Shown here: positions 9,872 to 18,814 of the stretch, one piece after another
Layout: each line of letters opens with the position of its first letter
How positions within the stretch are numbered: the stretch's first letter is position 1
Assembly: GCA_964508765.1 (NCBI GenBank)
Contig: CAZDVD010000004.1
Coordinates: forward strand, 62,001-126,000
Length of the DNA: 64,000 nt
Direction of reading: 5' to 3'
DNA from: JABMPR01 sp964508765
GTDB lineage: Bacteria; Fidelibacterota; UBA8477; JABMPR01
Position numbers and translations under genes: made by a program
Notes under the pieces: generated by a model
The model's input: the letters and a program-made list of their open reading frames with translations, nothing else
Databases searched by the model: none
What the model was told of the DNA's origin: nothing

Positions 9872-9897
9872 ATATGATTCCTAGCACCCCTAAGTAG

Positions 9898-10887
9898 TTA
9901 GTTTCCATATATTGAGAAATCCTCAATCATTTTATCAAAGAGGGTGTTGAGGTGAGTATCAATCTTCTGACGTTGTGGGGCTGCTTCATACCAGGCAACA
10001 ATTTCCCTGGCGCCTTCTTCAAACGGAATCTCAGCCGAAAAATCTGGAACCAGCGTCTTAATTTTTGAATTGTCAAATATCATGCTGTGGGCTTTGTCTC
10101 CCAATAACCCCTCGCCAAAAACAGGATCATAGCGGGCAATGATCTCAGAAGGAATATGAACGAGTTTTGGCTCAATGCCCAAGGCAGATCCCAGGTGATG
10201 AAAGATATTGTCCCAGGATAACCATTCATCTGAAGTGATATGATAGGCCTCATTGATGGCTTCCTGCTTGCCCAACAATCCAACCAAACCTTTGGCAAAA
10301 TCCTTGTGGTGGGTGAGGGTCCAAATGGAAGCACCATCGCCATGGGAAACCACAGGGAGGCCCTGTTTTAGGCGCATGAGTGTGGTGATCCCGCCTTGCA
10401 GGGGAATAAGCGTTTTGTCGTAGGTATGAGAGGGACGCACAATGGTGTAAGGAAAACCTTGCTCCTGATACGTTTTCCTCAAGAGGTCTTCGCAGGCAAT
10501 TTTCTTGCGGGCATATTCCCAAAATGGATTGCTTAAAATTGTATCTTCGGTTATGGGCAACCTGCTGGGAGGTGTTTCATAGAGCGCAGCCGTGCTAATG
10601 TAAACATACTGCTCGGTTCGATCAGTAAACATATCAATATCACTCTGAATATGCTCTGTCGTGAAAGCTATCCAATTGACCACGACATCAAAATGATGAT
10701 CCCCTAAGGCAGCCTGTGTCTCAGCAAAATTTCGGATGTCTGCCTGGATGGTTTTCACCCCTGAGATGGGTCTCAAGCTCGAGCTTTTACCTCTATTCAG
10801 ATGGTAGAGATCAATACCTCTCGAAACAGATAACTCTGAACAAGCTGAGCTGATGATACCGGTTCCACCAATAAATAATACTTTCAT
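9898..10887 (-). CDS. NAD-dependent epimerase/dehydratase family protein
   Basis: An extended short-chain dehydrogenase of 329 residues. The nucleotide-binding motif is at the N-terminus (VLFIGGTGIIS), and a YVYISTAALY strand and an EYARKKIACE helix follow (Tyr and Lys of the YxxxK motif). Relatives act on NDP-sugars or cinnamoyl-type ketones; the C-terminal part resembles RNA-binding-protein-like SDRs of the CSP41 type. The start overlaps the GH3 gene stop by 4 bases, and an AAGGAAG Shine-Dalgarno lies inside that gene. Coupling with a glucosidase suggests a role in sugar metabolism. Confidence 0.85.
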   Translation of the reverse strand: MKVLFIGGTGIISSACSELSVSRGIDLYHLNRGKSSSLRPISGVKTIQADIRNFAETQAALGDHHFDVVVNWIAFTTEHIQSDIDMFTDRTEQYVYISTAALYETPPSRLPITEDTILSNPFWEYARKKIACEDLLRKTYQEQGFPYTIVRPSHTYDKTLIPLQGGITTLMRLKQGLPVVSHGDGASIWTLTHHKDFAKGLVGLLGKQEAINEAYHITSDEWLSWDNIFHHLGSALGIEPKLVHIPSEIIARYDPVFGEGLLGDKAHSMIFDNSKIKTLVPDFSAEIPFEEGAREIVAWYEAAPQRQKIDTHLNTLFDKMIEDFSIYGN

Positions 10888-13133
10888 TCTTTCTCTTCCT
10901 TTATCAACTTATTTCTATTCAACCAGAACCGCTGCTCCTGGTTACCAACCTGCAATAGAAATGACCCATCCTCCAACACAGTCTGTCCCAACTTATCGGG
11001 AAAACTTAAGTCCCTCTCAGGATGTAACTCAAATTGATACGTGACGGTTTCATTGGGTTGGATATTCTTTTTCTCAAAGTAAACCAGCTCTTTTATTGGT
11101 CTGGTAATTGATCCTACCTCATCAGCCACAAACCACAATACAGCCTCTTTCCCCGCACGATCTGAAGTGTTGGTAACGTCCACTGATATCTTGATTGGAG
11201 CAGATCCCGAAGTTAGTGAAGTGTCCATTTTGAGATTTGTATAACTAAACTCAGAATAACTCAGACCCTCACCAAAACTTGCTATGCTATAGCGTTTTAA
11301 CTCATCTGAAACCTGTCTAATCGTAGAATATTCTGATCGTTTATGATTGTACGAGATTATATGGCCAGATTTTTTGGGGTAGGTAAATGCCATTTTTCCC
11401 GAAGGATTTACTTCTCCTGAGATTATTTCTGCGATGGCTTGCGCACCATAAATACCAGGTAGCCCGGCAAAGAGAACAGCTTCAATCTCATCATATACAT
11501 CTGGAATCAAGCGGGGGCGTCCCTCCGTTAGTATGAGTACAACAGGCTTATTGGTTGCTATTGCTTCTTTTATTAGCGTGAGCTGAATTACATCGAGAGT
11601 GAGGTCATCGATACTCCCGCCCGTTTCTGCATAAGCATGATCTTCTCCAGTAGCGATGACAATAATATCTGCTTTTCGCGCAGCCTTCTTGATTGATCGC
11701 TTGCCCTGGTAGAGGAGTTTCTCTGAGCCAAACTCCTTTTCAAGGGCGTCTTTTATTGTCAACATATCTTCAGGAAACCAGCGATCGCTATCCGCGGCAA
11801 AGCGGTAAGTCCATCCACCACATAGTGAAACCTTTTTATCATGAGTAAACCCCGTCAGTAGGATTTTCTTATCCTTCAGGGGCAGTGTTGCCTTTTCATT
11901 CTTCATTAATACCATCGACTCACGAGCGGTCTGTAGAGCCAGCTCAATATTCTGAGGGGAATTGATTTTATCGATATATTCAGTGGTGGGCATATAGAAT
12001 TCAAATAATCCCAGATCCTGTTTCACCTTCAATATGCGCCGCACTGATTCATCAATACGTGACATAGGAATCCGGCCTTCTTCCACCAATTCCTTGAGGT
12101 ATACACAGTAACTGGTATCAAGAGGCACCATTGACATGTCAACACCAGCCATGATAGCCTGAAAAGTTGCCTCTTTCTCATCTTCAGCTATAAAATGCAT
12201 GGTTTCCAATGCTTTGATATCCAACCAGTCTGTCACGGCGATACCCTCAAAACCAAGTTCATCCCTGAGTATTTTTGTTAAGATTTCATATGAGGCGTGT
12301 ACAGGAATGCCGTTAATCTCACCACTGTTTATCATAATGGTAGCAGCTCCTGCATCGATGGCCGCCTTAAAAGGGGGGAGGAAAAATTCGCGAAGAATCT
12401 GATCTGGGATTTCTGCAGGGGATCGATCCCACCCCGATTTTGGATCGGAGTATCCCAGATAATGTTTTGCACAAGCCGCTACTTTATACGGTTTGGAGGC
12501 TGATTCATTTTGAAGTCCATTGACAACAGCCACACCCATTTGACTGGTTAAATATGGATCCTCACTAAAGGTCTCATAGAACCGACCCCAACTTTTGGCT
12601 TTGCCAATTCCAAGCACAGGTCCAAACACCCAATTGTGACCGAGGTGAGCCGTTTCGGAAACGGTTGTGATGGCAGCGTTATAGGCATGGGTCGTATCAA
12701 AACTACAACCCACATTCATATTGTGAGGGAAAATAGTACCGTTTTTTAGATAGCTCGCACCATGGACATGGTCAATCCCGTATAAAATTGGAATCTCTGA
12801 GTATTCTGCATTGATGCTTTGAATGGTACTGGTTACGTACACCCAGTTTTCAGGAGTAACTGCACGTCCATTTAGAAAGGATCCGATATGCCAATTTTTG
12901 ACATAGTCGATGACTTTAGCTGTATCCAATTCATAATCTGTCACCTCGCCATAATTTCGGGCAATACGATCCTTGACCAGGGTGGTGATATTAAGTTGGG
13001 TCATTTGGCCAATTTTCTGTTCCAGGGTCATTTCAGTTAGAAATTTATCGATCTTTGATTCTGTATTTTCTGCTGAGAGCAGCTGAAATGAGGTAAGTAG
13101 TAAAAGTAATATAATGCGGAAATATTTAGACAT
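10884..13133 (-). CDS. Glycoside hydrolase family 3 beta-glucosidase, exported
   Basis: A 749-residue GH3 enzyme with an N-terminal signal peptide (residues 1-21, cleavage after LLSA). Domains are the GH3 N-terminal barrel (about 28-370) with the catalytic nucleophile Asp302 in AVTDWLDIKAL, the GH3 C-terminal sandwich (about 400-610) and a fibronectin III-like domain (about 650-735). It most likely releases glucose from beta-linked oligosaccharides in the periplasm. An AAGGAAG Shine-Dalgarno precedes the ATG. The sequence is BglX-like. Confidence 0.93.
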   Translation of the reverse strand: MSKYFRIILLLLLTSFQLLSAENTESKIDKFLTEMTLEQKIGQMTQLNITTLVKDRIARNYGEVTDYELDTAKVIDYVKNWHIGSFLNGRAVTPENWVYVTSTIQSINAEYSEIPILYGIDHVHGASYLKNGTIFPHNMNVGCSFDTTHAYNAAITTVSETAHLGHNWVFGPVLGIGKAKSWGRFYETFSEDPYLTSQMGVAVVNGLQNESASKPYKVAACAKHYLGYSDPKSGWDRSPAEIPDQILREFFLPPFKAAIDAGAATIMINSGEINGIPVHASYEILTKILRDELGFEGIAVTDWLDIKALETMHFIAEDEKEATFQAIMAGVDMSMVPLDTSYCVYLKELVEEGRIPMSRIDESVRRILKVKQDLGLFEFYMPTTEYIDKINSPQNIELALQTARESMVLMKNEKATLPLKDKKILLTGFTHDKKVSLCGGWTYRFAADSDRWFPEDMLTIKDALEKEFGSEKLLYQGKRSIKKAARKADIIVIATGEDHAYAETGGSIDDLTLDVIQLTLIKEAIATNKPVVLILTEGRPRLIPDVYDEIEAVLFAGLPGIYGAQAIAEIISGEVNPSGKMAFTYPKKSGHIISYNHKRSEYSTIRQVSDELKRYSIASFGEGLSYSEFSYTNLKMDTSLTSGSAPIKISVDVTNTSDRAGKEAVLWFVADEVGSITRPIKELVYFEKKNIQPNETVTYQFELHPERDLSFPDKLGQTVLEDGSFLLQVGNQEQRFWLNRNKLIKEEKE

Positions 13134-13216
13134 AAATGTCTTCCTTTAATTGATTGGATCGATCTTCTTTTTGCATCAACACCCCCAATAACGCAAAATC
13201 TATTTAACAGTTATCT

Positions 13217-13676
13217 CTAGGCGTGGGTTTTGGGCAATTTACCCAGAAGACCCCATAGCCAATGGTGAAACTTGTGCAAACCACGGGGCTGGGAAAACAT
13301 CAGTATACATTCTCCATGAATAACATCCAACCCATGCTCCTTGCAATACTCGATAGCCTGAGCTGAAGTCCGAGCCCTGCTGCATCCAAACTTTCTTGAT
13401 ACCTACCTTATGAGCCTCTTGAACCAGTTTCTCAGTCTGTGCCGGAGGGACCACATTAACAAGACCGCCCACATCATCTGGCAATTCAAATAGAGATCCA
13501 TAGCAAGTGACCCCATTTATTTCCTTTGCTGAGCGATGAACCAAAAACAATTTATAGTCTTTGCTACTCAACTCCTTATAAACTGCATTACCAAATTTAT
13601 TAGCTGTGCTGGATGCTCCTGCCAGTGCCAGTCTTCTCTCCGCGAGAAACGACTCAATAATACTTTGATCTACCAT
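13217..13676 (-). pseudogene. CoA-binding protein (YccU-like, CoA_binding_2) with a single-base frameshift
   Basis: The first 103 codons give a normal CoA-binding Rossmann domain (ALAGASSTANKFGNAVYKEL, GLVNVVPP, KKVWMQQGS). At about 13370-13371 the frame breaks. The current frame continues to a stop at 13239 with unrelated residues, whereas removing one base in the TCGGACT stretch restores AQAIEYCKEHGLDVIHGECI and a natural end LLGKLPKTHA at 13217. The restored length of 152 residues matches the family. This is either a real mutation or an assembly error; only one extra C/G separates the two states. The function of the family is not established beyond CoA binding. Confidence 0.85.
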
Positions 13677-13694
13677 AGCCCTCTCCCCTAATTT

Positions 13695-14144
13695 TTATCT
13701 CCGTCTAATGGACTGAATGACCACATCTAATTTCTGGAGAAATTCTGAACGATCTCGTTGTGTGAGAGGCGCTGGCCCCCCGGTGATTTCTCCAGCTCCC
13801 CTTAGCTCCGTCAGGAGATCTCGGGTAGCCAGGGTCTGACCAATATTATCATCGGTAAAGCGTTTTCCGGAAGGTCCCAGAACTTCTGCCCCACCGGATA
13901 TACAGCGACCAGCCAGTGGTATATCTGCGGTGATGACCACATCACCTTCCTGGACATGATCCACAATCCAATCGTCAGCTTCATCAAAACCATCGCCAAC
14001 AACTTCCAATTTGATCCGTGAACTTTGCGGTACTCGCATCCTGGAATTGGCCACAAGGGTGACCTTAAGCTCATATCTGTCTGCTACCCTGTAAATTTCG
14101 TTTTTAACAGGACAGGCATCAGCATCTATATAGATGTGCAACAA
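13695..14144 (-). CDS. YaiI/YqxD family protein (UPF0178)
   Basis: A 149-residue protein with the family hallmark IDADACPVK at the N-terminus and DWIVDHVQEGDVVITADIPL in the middle, which is characteristic of UPF0178. The fold is NYN/PIN-like, so a nuclease activity has been suggested, but the role is not established. The start appears to be TTG at 14144, since no ATG or GTG is suitably placed and an AGGGGA sequence lies 11 bases upstream. Confidence 0.9.
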   Translation of the reverse strand: MLHIYIDADACPVKNEIYRVADRYELKVTLVANSRMRVPQSSRIKLEVVGDGFDEADDWIVDHVQEGDVVITADIPLAGRCISGGAEVLGPSGKRFTDDNIGQTLATRDLLTELRGAGEITGGPAPLTQRDRSEFLQKLDVVIQSIRRR

Positions 14145-14197
14145 TTTATTACGTTCCCCTTGGGTTGGTCAGGTTCAAATAAAACGCGACGTCTCAA

Positions 14198-15037
14198 TCA
14201 GGGCTTTTTGTAACCATCAATCTTCTTATGTGTTTTCAACCATTCCTGTCCCGCTGTGGTCAGAAAAAAGTCCATCCATTGATAATACATACGCTTATTT
14301 TTTTCAACCGTAACCCAGTGGCTGGACCCGATGGGAATATGTAATATCTCCCACTCATGAAATCGGATTGAATCTGAATCCGCATAAACCATAGCATCAT
14401 TACCAGACAATCCCAGGAACAGCTGATCCAACATGGGATGCTCATGAGCACCTACTGCATCGGGACCCTTGGTGTCTACGGTTCCCATGGCAACCCTGGG
14501 CGCATGGTTTTTTGGTAGAACTGTGCGACTTATTGTGTTGGGACTCTTAATTTTCTCTGTATATGCTTCACATTCACTAAAATTCCTGAAATAGATACCA
14601 CTTCTATTCTCTGGGGGAAATGTTTTAATCTCTTTCATATCCAGCTTAGACAACTGCTTCTGTATGTGGACATAGTGAAGGGTGTCACCAGCAGCAACTA
14701 CAAGTTCAACCTTCTTTTGGTTGTTGGTTAGTGCAATGGCTTCTGGTTCAATCTTGTAGGTGTCTGATCCCGATATTAAGGTGCCATTTCCCATAATAAA
14801 AATAAGGATGTGATCCTTTTTTCGGCCAAGTTTTTCACGATGTGACTGCGGACCAACAAGAATCTTGTGCTCAACTCTTGTTTCTGCAATTTCACCTATC
14901 ATCAGCTTTTCTGTAAAATACTGATCACCAACAGGCATCTCCATGGTCAACGTCTGCAAGTGAATTTCGGAATTATCTCCATTGACAAGCGGTACTAGAG
15001 CAAATACGCTCAATATTATCATCAGGCTTCTTTTCAT
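14198..15037 (-). CDS. Exported cupin-domain protein
   Basis: A 279-residue protein with a signal peptide (residues 1-20). Two cupin-like halves are seen: a degenerate one (about 60-150, with HILIFIMGNGTLI) and a second one (about 185-250) with AHEHPMLDQLFLGLSG and HIPIGSSHWV, which keeps metal-binding His residues. No enzyme family can be named. A strong GGAGGGAAG Shine-Dalgarno precedes the ATG. Confidence 0.7.
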   Translation of the reverse strand: MKRSLMIILSVFALVPLVNGDNSEIHLQTLTMEMPVGDQYFTEKLMIGEIAETRVEHKILVGPQSHREKLGRKKDHILIFIMGNGTLISGSDTYKIEPEAIALTNNQKKVELVVAAGDTLHYVHIQKQLSKLDMKEIKTFPPENRSGIYFRNFSECEAYTEKIKSPNTISRTVLPKNHAPRVAMGTVDTKGPDAVGAHEHPMLDQLFLGLSGNDAMVYADSDSIRFHEWEILHIPIGSSHWVTVEKNKRMYYQWMDFFLTTAGQEWLKTHKKIDGYKKP

Positions 15038-15070
15038 GTCTTCCCTCCAAGTGGTAAGATAATGGATATT

Positions 15071-15994
15071 TTAGAACTGTTTATTTTTCTCATTTTCCTT
15101 CAAATGTTTGTCCAGTAATGCGATCAATTCATCGCGGGAATAATTGTGTCGGGGATTTGCATTGGCCTGTAACAACTTTTCAAACAAAGCATTTATAACC
15201 CTGTCCCCCTCCCATTTGGTACCTACCAAATAGCTATCTTGAGGATAGTCAGAAAAAAGGGCATGAAATACGGCGTCAGAGACAATTGAAGGGTCAGAGG
15301 GTTTCCGATTGGTAGCTGATTCTAGTGCATCCGCTGCTTCAGGCGGTGGGGGGTTCTCAAAAGAAGCTAAAATTTCATCTGCTTCTGCTTTAAAGGGTGG
15401 TCTGGCTCGCTTTAACCGCTCCACAATCCCCGGCATACTATTGGGTCCAATATTGGAGACGACACCTCCCGGCTGAACAATACTGACATGGATACCATAG
15501 GGCTCCAGCTCTTCTCGCATGGCTACCGTGTAGGCCTCCAGGGCATGTTTGGTCATCGTATAGGGTCCAAAGTACTTCTGGGTGATCTGGCCCCCTTGTG
15601 AGCCAATATTCACAATGCGCCCTCTGGACTCAATCAGTAATTCTAAAAAGGCATTACTCATTCGCCAGGGACCATAAACATTCACATCAAACAACTCTTG
15701 AAGCTCTGCTTCACTCCAAGTGTAGAAAGCACCCAGTCCGCCTAAACCAGCGTTATTTACCAGCCCATACAGACTGGTACCTCTCGATTTTATATGCGAT
15801 AATGCAGCATCAATTTCTTCTTTCCCGGTGACATCAAGATTGAGGGGTTCAGCGTTTTCGATTTTTGCCACTTTTTTCATGTCATCTGGTGTTCTTACAG
15901 TGGCATAAACGCGATGTCCACGACTGGCTAGACTCCTCACGATATCGAGACCGATTCCTGTGCTGGCTCCTGTGACTAAGATGGCTTTTCTCAT
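15071..15994 (-). CDS. Short-chain dehydrogenase/reductase
   Basis: A classical SDR of 307 residues. It has the cofactor motif TGASTGIG (residues 8-15), NNAG (about 81-84), the catalytic Ser in NIGSQGG and the YTMTK catalytic Tyr/Lys pair, followed by IVQPGGV. Substrate unknown; the sequence resembles retinol dehydrogenase-like SDRs with a C-terminal extension. No convincing Shine-Dalgarno is present. Confidence 0.88.
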   Translation of the reverse strand: MRKAILVTGASTGIGLDIVRSLASRGHRVYATVRTPDDMKKVAKIENAEPLNLDVTGKEEIDAALSHIKSRGTSLYGLVNNAGLGGLGAFYTWSEAELQELFDVNVYGPWRMSNAFLELLIESRGRIVNIGSQGGQITQKYFGPYTMTKHALEAYTVAMREELEPYGIHVSIVQPGGVVSNIGPNSMPGIVERLKRARPPFKAEADEILASFENPPPPEAADALESATNRKPSDPSIVSDAVFHALFSDYPQDSYLVGTKWEGDRVINALFEKLLQANANPRHNYSRDELIALLDKHLKENEKNKQF

Positions 15995-16028
15995 ATCTAT
16001 TCAACTTTCGCGTGAAGAAAGGGGGTAA

Positions 16029-16829
16029 TTATCCTTTGGTGGGTATTACACCGATCAATTTCAATGCTTGTCGGGTGATTTCCTTATGATATTTAGCCTG
16101 CTCATTTGAAGTAATCTCAATATTTGTGGCAAAAAACCAGACTTGTTCTTGCTTTTCCACATAGCCTACCCACCAGGTGTGTTGGCCATCGCCCCGAACC
16201 GCCCATCCCGTTTTGGCACGCAAGGTATACTCATCTGATTGCTCTACTATCATGATATCTTTCACCAATCGGAGGTGATCCTGATGGAAGGGTAAGTCAT
16301 TGTTGTATAAGTTTTCAAGAAATGAAATTTGATCTTCAGCTGTGATTCGTAATTCACCATTTAACCAGAATCTGGTGACATCTGGACCTGTCTGCATATT
16401 GCCATAGTTTAGCTGTTTCAAATGATTTTGATATTTCTCATCTCCCACCCGTCTGGCCAATTCCTGGTAAAACCAGACACAAGAAACGGGAAAAGCTGTT
16501 CTCAGTGAATGATCCTGGTTCCAGGCATCAACAAATCGCACTTCACCATCCCATTTGAACACTTCATCGGGACTGGAAATGACTGCCTCCTCCATGGCAA
16601 TGAGGGTGTTGGGGATTTTAAAAGTTGATGCCGGAAGAAAGGGGGTTTTTGCCCTTTCCGGATAGGCTACATATTTCTGTCCGGTGGCAGCGTTGATTAT
16701 GAATATCGTTCCCTCAACTCCTCGCTTTGTAAAAATGGCTTCTAATTCTTCCTGAATTGTTGCCTTCGTACAGGTACCAAGAGTTAGAACTGCAAGCATC
16801 AGGATTAAGTTTTTATTGATGATTTGCAT
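16029..16829 (-). CDS. Class D (OXA-like) beta-lactamase
   Basis: A 266-residue serine beta-lactamase with every class D motif in order: STFK (Ser68 nucleophile, Lys71), SCV (116-118), YGN (142-144), Trp155 in RFWLNGELRI and KTG (206-208). The N-terminus has a hydrophobic stretch ending LGTC, so it is either lipid-anchored at Cys20 or cleaved and periplasmic. Class D enzymes hydrolyse beta-lactams, and chromosomal environmental copies are common. It is not linked to mobile DNA here. An AGGA Shine-Dalgarno precedes the ATG. Confidence 0.92.
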   Translation of the reverse strand: MQIINKNLILMLAVLTLGTCTKATIQEELEAIFTKRGVEGTIFIINAATGQKYVAYPERAKTPFLPASTFKIPNTLIAMEEAVISSPDEVFKWDGEVRFVDAWNQDHSLRTAFPVSCVWFYQELARRVGDEKYQNHLKQLNYGNMQTGPDVTRFWLNGELRITAEDQISFLENLYNNDLPFHQDHLRLVKDIMIVEQSDEYTLRAKTGWAVRGDGQHTWWVGYVEKQEQVWFFATNIEITSNEQAKYHKEITRQALKLIGVIPTKG

Positions 16830-16879
16830 ATATCGTCCTGTTTTATTGATGTTACCTATACAGTCAAATAATGGAGTGG

Positions 16880-17578
16880 CTAACCCGGACTATTGAATTT
16901 TTCCCCGGCTTGAACAACTGCCTCTACCATTTTTTTATCATCCACTAACTTATCACCTTCTTCAAGGAATAGATCATAGACTTTGAGAGCCATAATGGCT
17001 AATTGAGTAGCATTACCAGGTAATTCACCGGGAGGAAACAGCTTCGATTTGTTTTTTAAAAATGAGGCTGATTTTTTAGCAGCCTTCTGAAGCTCAACAT
17101 CTTCAGGTTTTGTCAGACTAAATTTCCAGCGTTCAACTTGCCGGTTAATGAGGATTTTGTCTTTTCCACTTATCTGAATGCCCGTCGCCGGGAATATTCT
17201 GCAATCATAGCTACGGCAGGTTAAAGGACGGTGCTCATAGATGGAACAGGCCCCGTTTTTGAGCATGGGGCAGTGACCCTTCTCGTCATAGCCCATGAGC
17301 ACGTTTCCCTCTGGTAAACCTGGGGCAGGAAATAAGAGTTCTCCAGGGATATGAGACAGGGTATCTGTTTCGTCGGGTTTGATATGGATAAAGTAGGATG
17401 ATCTACAGCAGGAATTACATTTCCCACAAGGGACATCCATCTCAGTATCATTTTTTAGTGCTGTGAGAGTATCTCTAAGCCAGCTCGAAAATTCTCCTGC
17501 TTCAATTTCCTGCAGTTTTAACATAGCCTTTAGAATGCGCCCCATTTTTGTTTCCCAGGGATATAATAGGAGGGGCAA
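16880..17578 (-). CDS. YkgJ family cysteine cluster protein
   Basis: The protein has the Cys-rich YkgJ/UPF0153 signature: CGKCNSCCRSSYF near residue 51, CSIYEHRPLTCRSYDCRIF near residue 112 and CPML between. It probably binds a zinc or an iron-sulphur cluster; the role is unknown. The start is uncertain: ATGs at 17578 and 17545 overlap the zinc-ribbon gene, and the ATG at 17524 comes just after its stop. Overlap with the upstream gene indicates co-transcription. Confidence 0.82.
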   Translation of the reverse strand: MPLLLYPWETKMGRILKAMLKLQEIEAGEFSSWLRDTLTALKNDTEMDVPCGKCNSCCRSSYFIHIKPDETDTLSHIPGELLFPAPGLPEGNVLMGYDEKGHCPMLKNGACSIYEHRPLTCRSYDCRIFPATGIQISGKDKILINRQVERWKFSLTKPEDVELQKAAKKSASFLKNKSKLFPPGELPGNATQLAIMALKVYDLFLEEGDKLVDDKKMVEAVVQAGEKFNSPG

Positions 17579-18057
17579 AGGAAGCGGAACATTTTAGCAA
17601 TGCTATGGGCTCGATCAGCTTTTTCCTGACTTTCTTCCAGCATTTTCTGAAGCTCTTCACCGAAGGTTTCTGCAAAGTAAGTGTCTGCAGCTTTTTCCCG
17701 ATCTGATTCGGTGGTGAATTGATCACGGATTTGACCCAGTTCCCCAGCATCCAGCCAAAAACCACCACAATTGGCGCATTCATCAACTTCCACATCACGT
17801 TTGACACTCATGAAATGTTTCATCATAATCACACCCTCACACTTGGGGCAGGCTCGTTTTTGACTGTAGTCTACAGTAACACTTGGATTCTTTTTTGTAT
17901 TGAGAAGGGCTTCTCCAGCGGCTTCGTGTTTTTCATCGACATGCTTCAGCTCATAATTATCAAACCAGAGACCTCCACAACCATTTTTACAGACATCAAC
18001 TGTGATCTCACCAACCTTTGTTGCAACAAGTGTATTGGCACATGCCGGACATTTCAT
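17530..18057 (-). CDS. Double zinc-ribbon protein (zf-TFIIB type)
   Basis: A 175-residue protein with two TFIIB-type zinc ribbons. Each has a CPxC knuckle followed by a CxxxCGGxW(F/L)D knuckle: residues 3-32 (CPAC, CKNGCGGLWFDNYEL) and about 70-107 (CPKC, CANCGGFWLDAGEL). A helical segment and the family-typical end FLCPSYYIPGKQKWGAF follow. Function is unknown; members bind zinc. It is the first gene of a pair with the YkgJ protein. Confidence 0.85.
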   Translation of the reverse strand: MKCPACANTLVATKVGEITVDVCKNGCGGLWFDNYELKHVDEKHEAAGEALLNTKKNPSVTVDYSQKRACPKCEGVIMMKHFMSVKRDVEVDECANCGGFWLDAGELGQIRDQFTTESDREKAADTYFAETFGEELQKMLEESQEKADRAHSIAKMFRFLCPSYYIPGKQKWGAF

Positions 18058-18155
18058 TTCAAACCCCTATTCTATGCATTGATTTAACTATAATCGTTCG
18101 ATGGATAATTTCCAGTTTAAAGCGGAGTATCAAAGCTAAAATTTTCTAGGGCGAG

Positions 18156-18521
18156 CTATTCTTCATCGCGATGAACAGACGCTGGAGAAAATGCTGGTAA
18201 ACACACCGCGATATATTCAGCACCGTCCTCCCCAGGGGTACTATAACGAACCCATTCTCCAGGGTCTGTGATAATGGATTGTCCAGTTATCACGTCGCTT
18301 GCACCATCGGCATACTCAACGTGAAGTCGCCCCTTTAAAACCAGGGTGATTTCCATAAATTCAGGCCGTTGACCTGGTTCCACCCATCCCCCTGGTGATA
18401 CCATGCGAGCCACACTCACTTCTCCCTGATTTGAATTGACATGGCCCACGAATTCTTCAATACGCTTGGGTTTGTTACCTACCGATTCGATGATGGTTGG
18501 TGATTCTATTATTTTGGGCAT
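18156..18521 (-). CDS. Cupin-domain protein
   Basis: A 121-residue single cupin. The first motif is diverged (WVEPGQRPEFMEITLVLKG keeps Glu but lacks the His pair), so metal binding is doubtful. The second motif reads ITDPGEWVRYS. The role is unknown. An AGAGGAAG Shine-Dalgarno precedes the ATG. Confidence 0.72.
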   Translation of the reverse strand: MPKIIESPTIIESVGNKPKRIEEFVGHVNSNQGEVSVARMVSPGGWVEPGQRPEFMEITLVLKGRLHVEYADGASDVITGQSIITDPGEWVRYSTPGEDGAEYIAVCLPAFSPASVHRDEE

Positions 18522-18559
18522 TTTTTAATCTTCCTCTCAGGAGTGGATTCGGGCTCCAC

Positions 18560-18732
18560 TTATTTTAATAGGAGCACCTTGTGTGTTGAGACGAAGTTCC
18601 CCTGCTCCAATTTCACAAAATAAATACCTGCTGAAACATGGCAACCTGACTGTCATCATAGAGTAAATCAAGATCACTACCACTCAAAAGGCTGCAAAGA
18701 AGTCCCAGTGAAATAAGCACATTTTTCATCAT
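18560..18732 (-). pseudogene. Remnant of a T9SS-secreted protein: signal peptide joined to a sorting-tail end
   Basis: At 18732 an ATG opens a typical signal peptide (MMKNVLISLGLLCSLLSGS). Within about 60 bases another frame of the same strand reads VSAGIYFVKLEQGNFVSTHK plus a short basic/hydrophobic end and a stop at 18560-18562. That matches the last beta strands of the type IX secretion C-terminal sorting domain (typical pattern GIYFxxL..G....KKxxLLK). The body of the gene is missing and the frames no longer agree, so this looks like an internally deleted secreted-protein gene. Confidence 0.65.
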
Positions 18733-18814
18733 GCAAAGGTAGCTTTGGAAATGGCCCAGAGAATTGATTCCTCGTCACATATTAAAAATAAATTGGCCGA
18801 CCCTTCTCCGTAGG

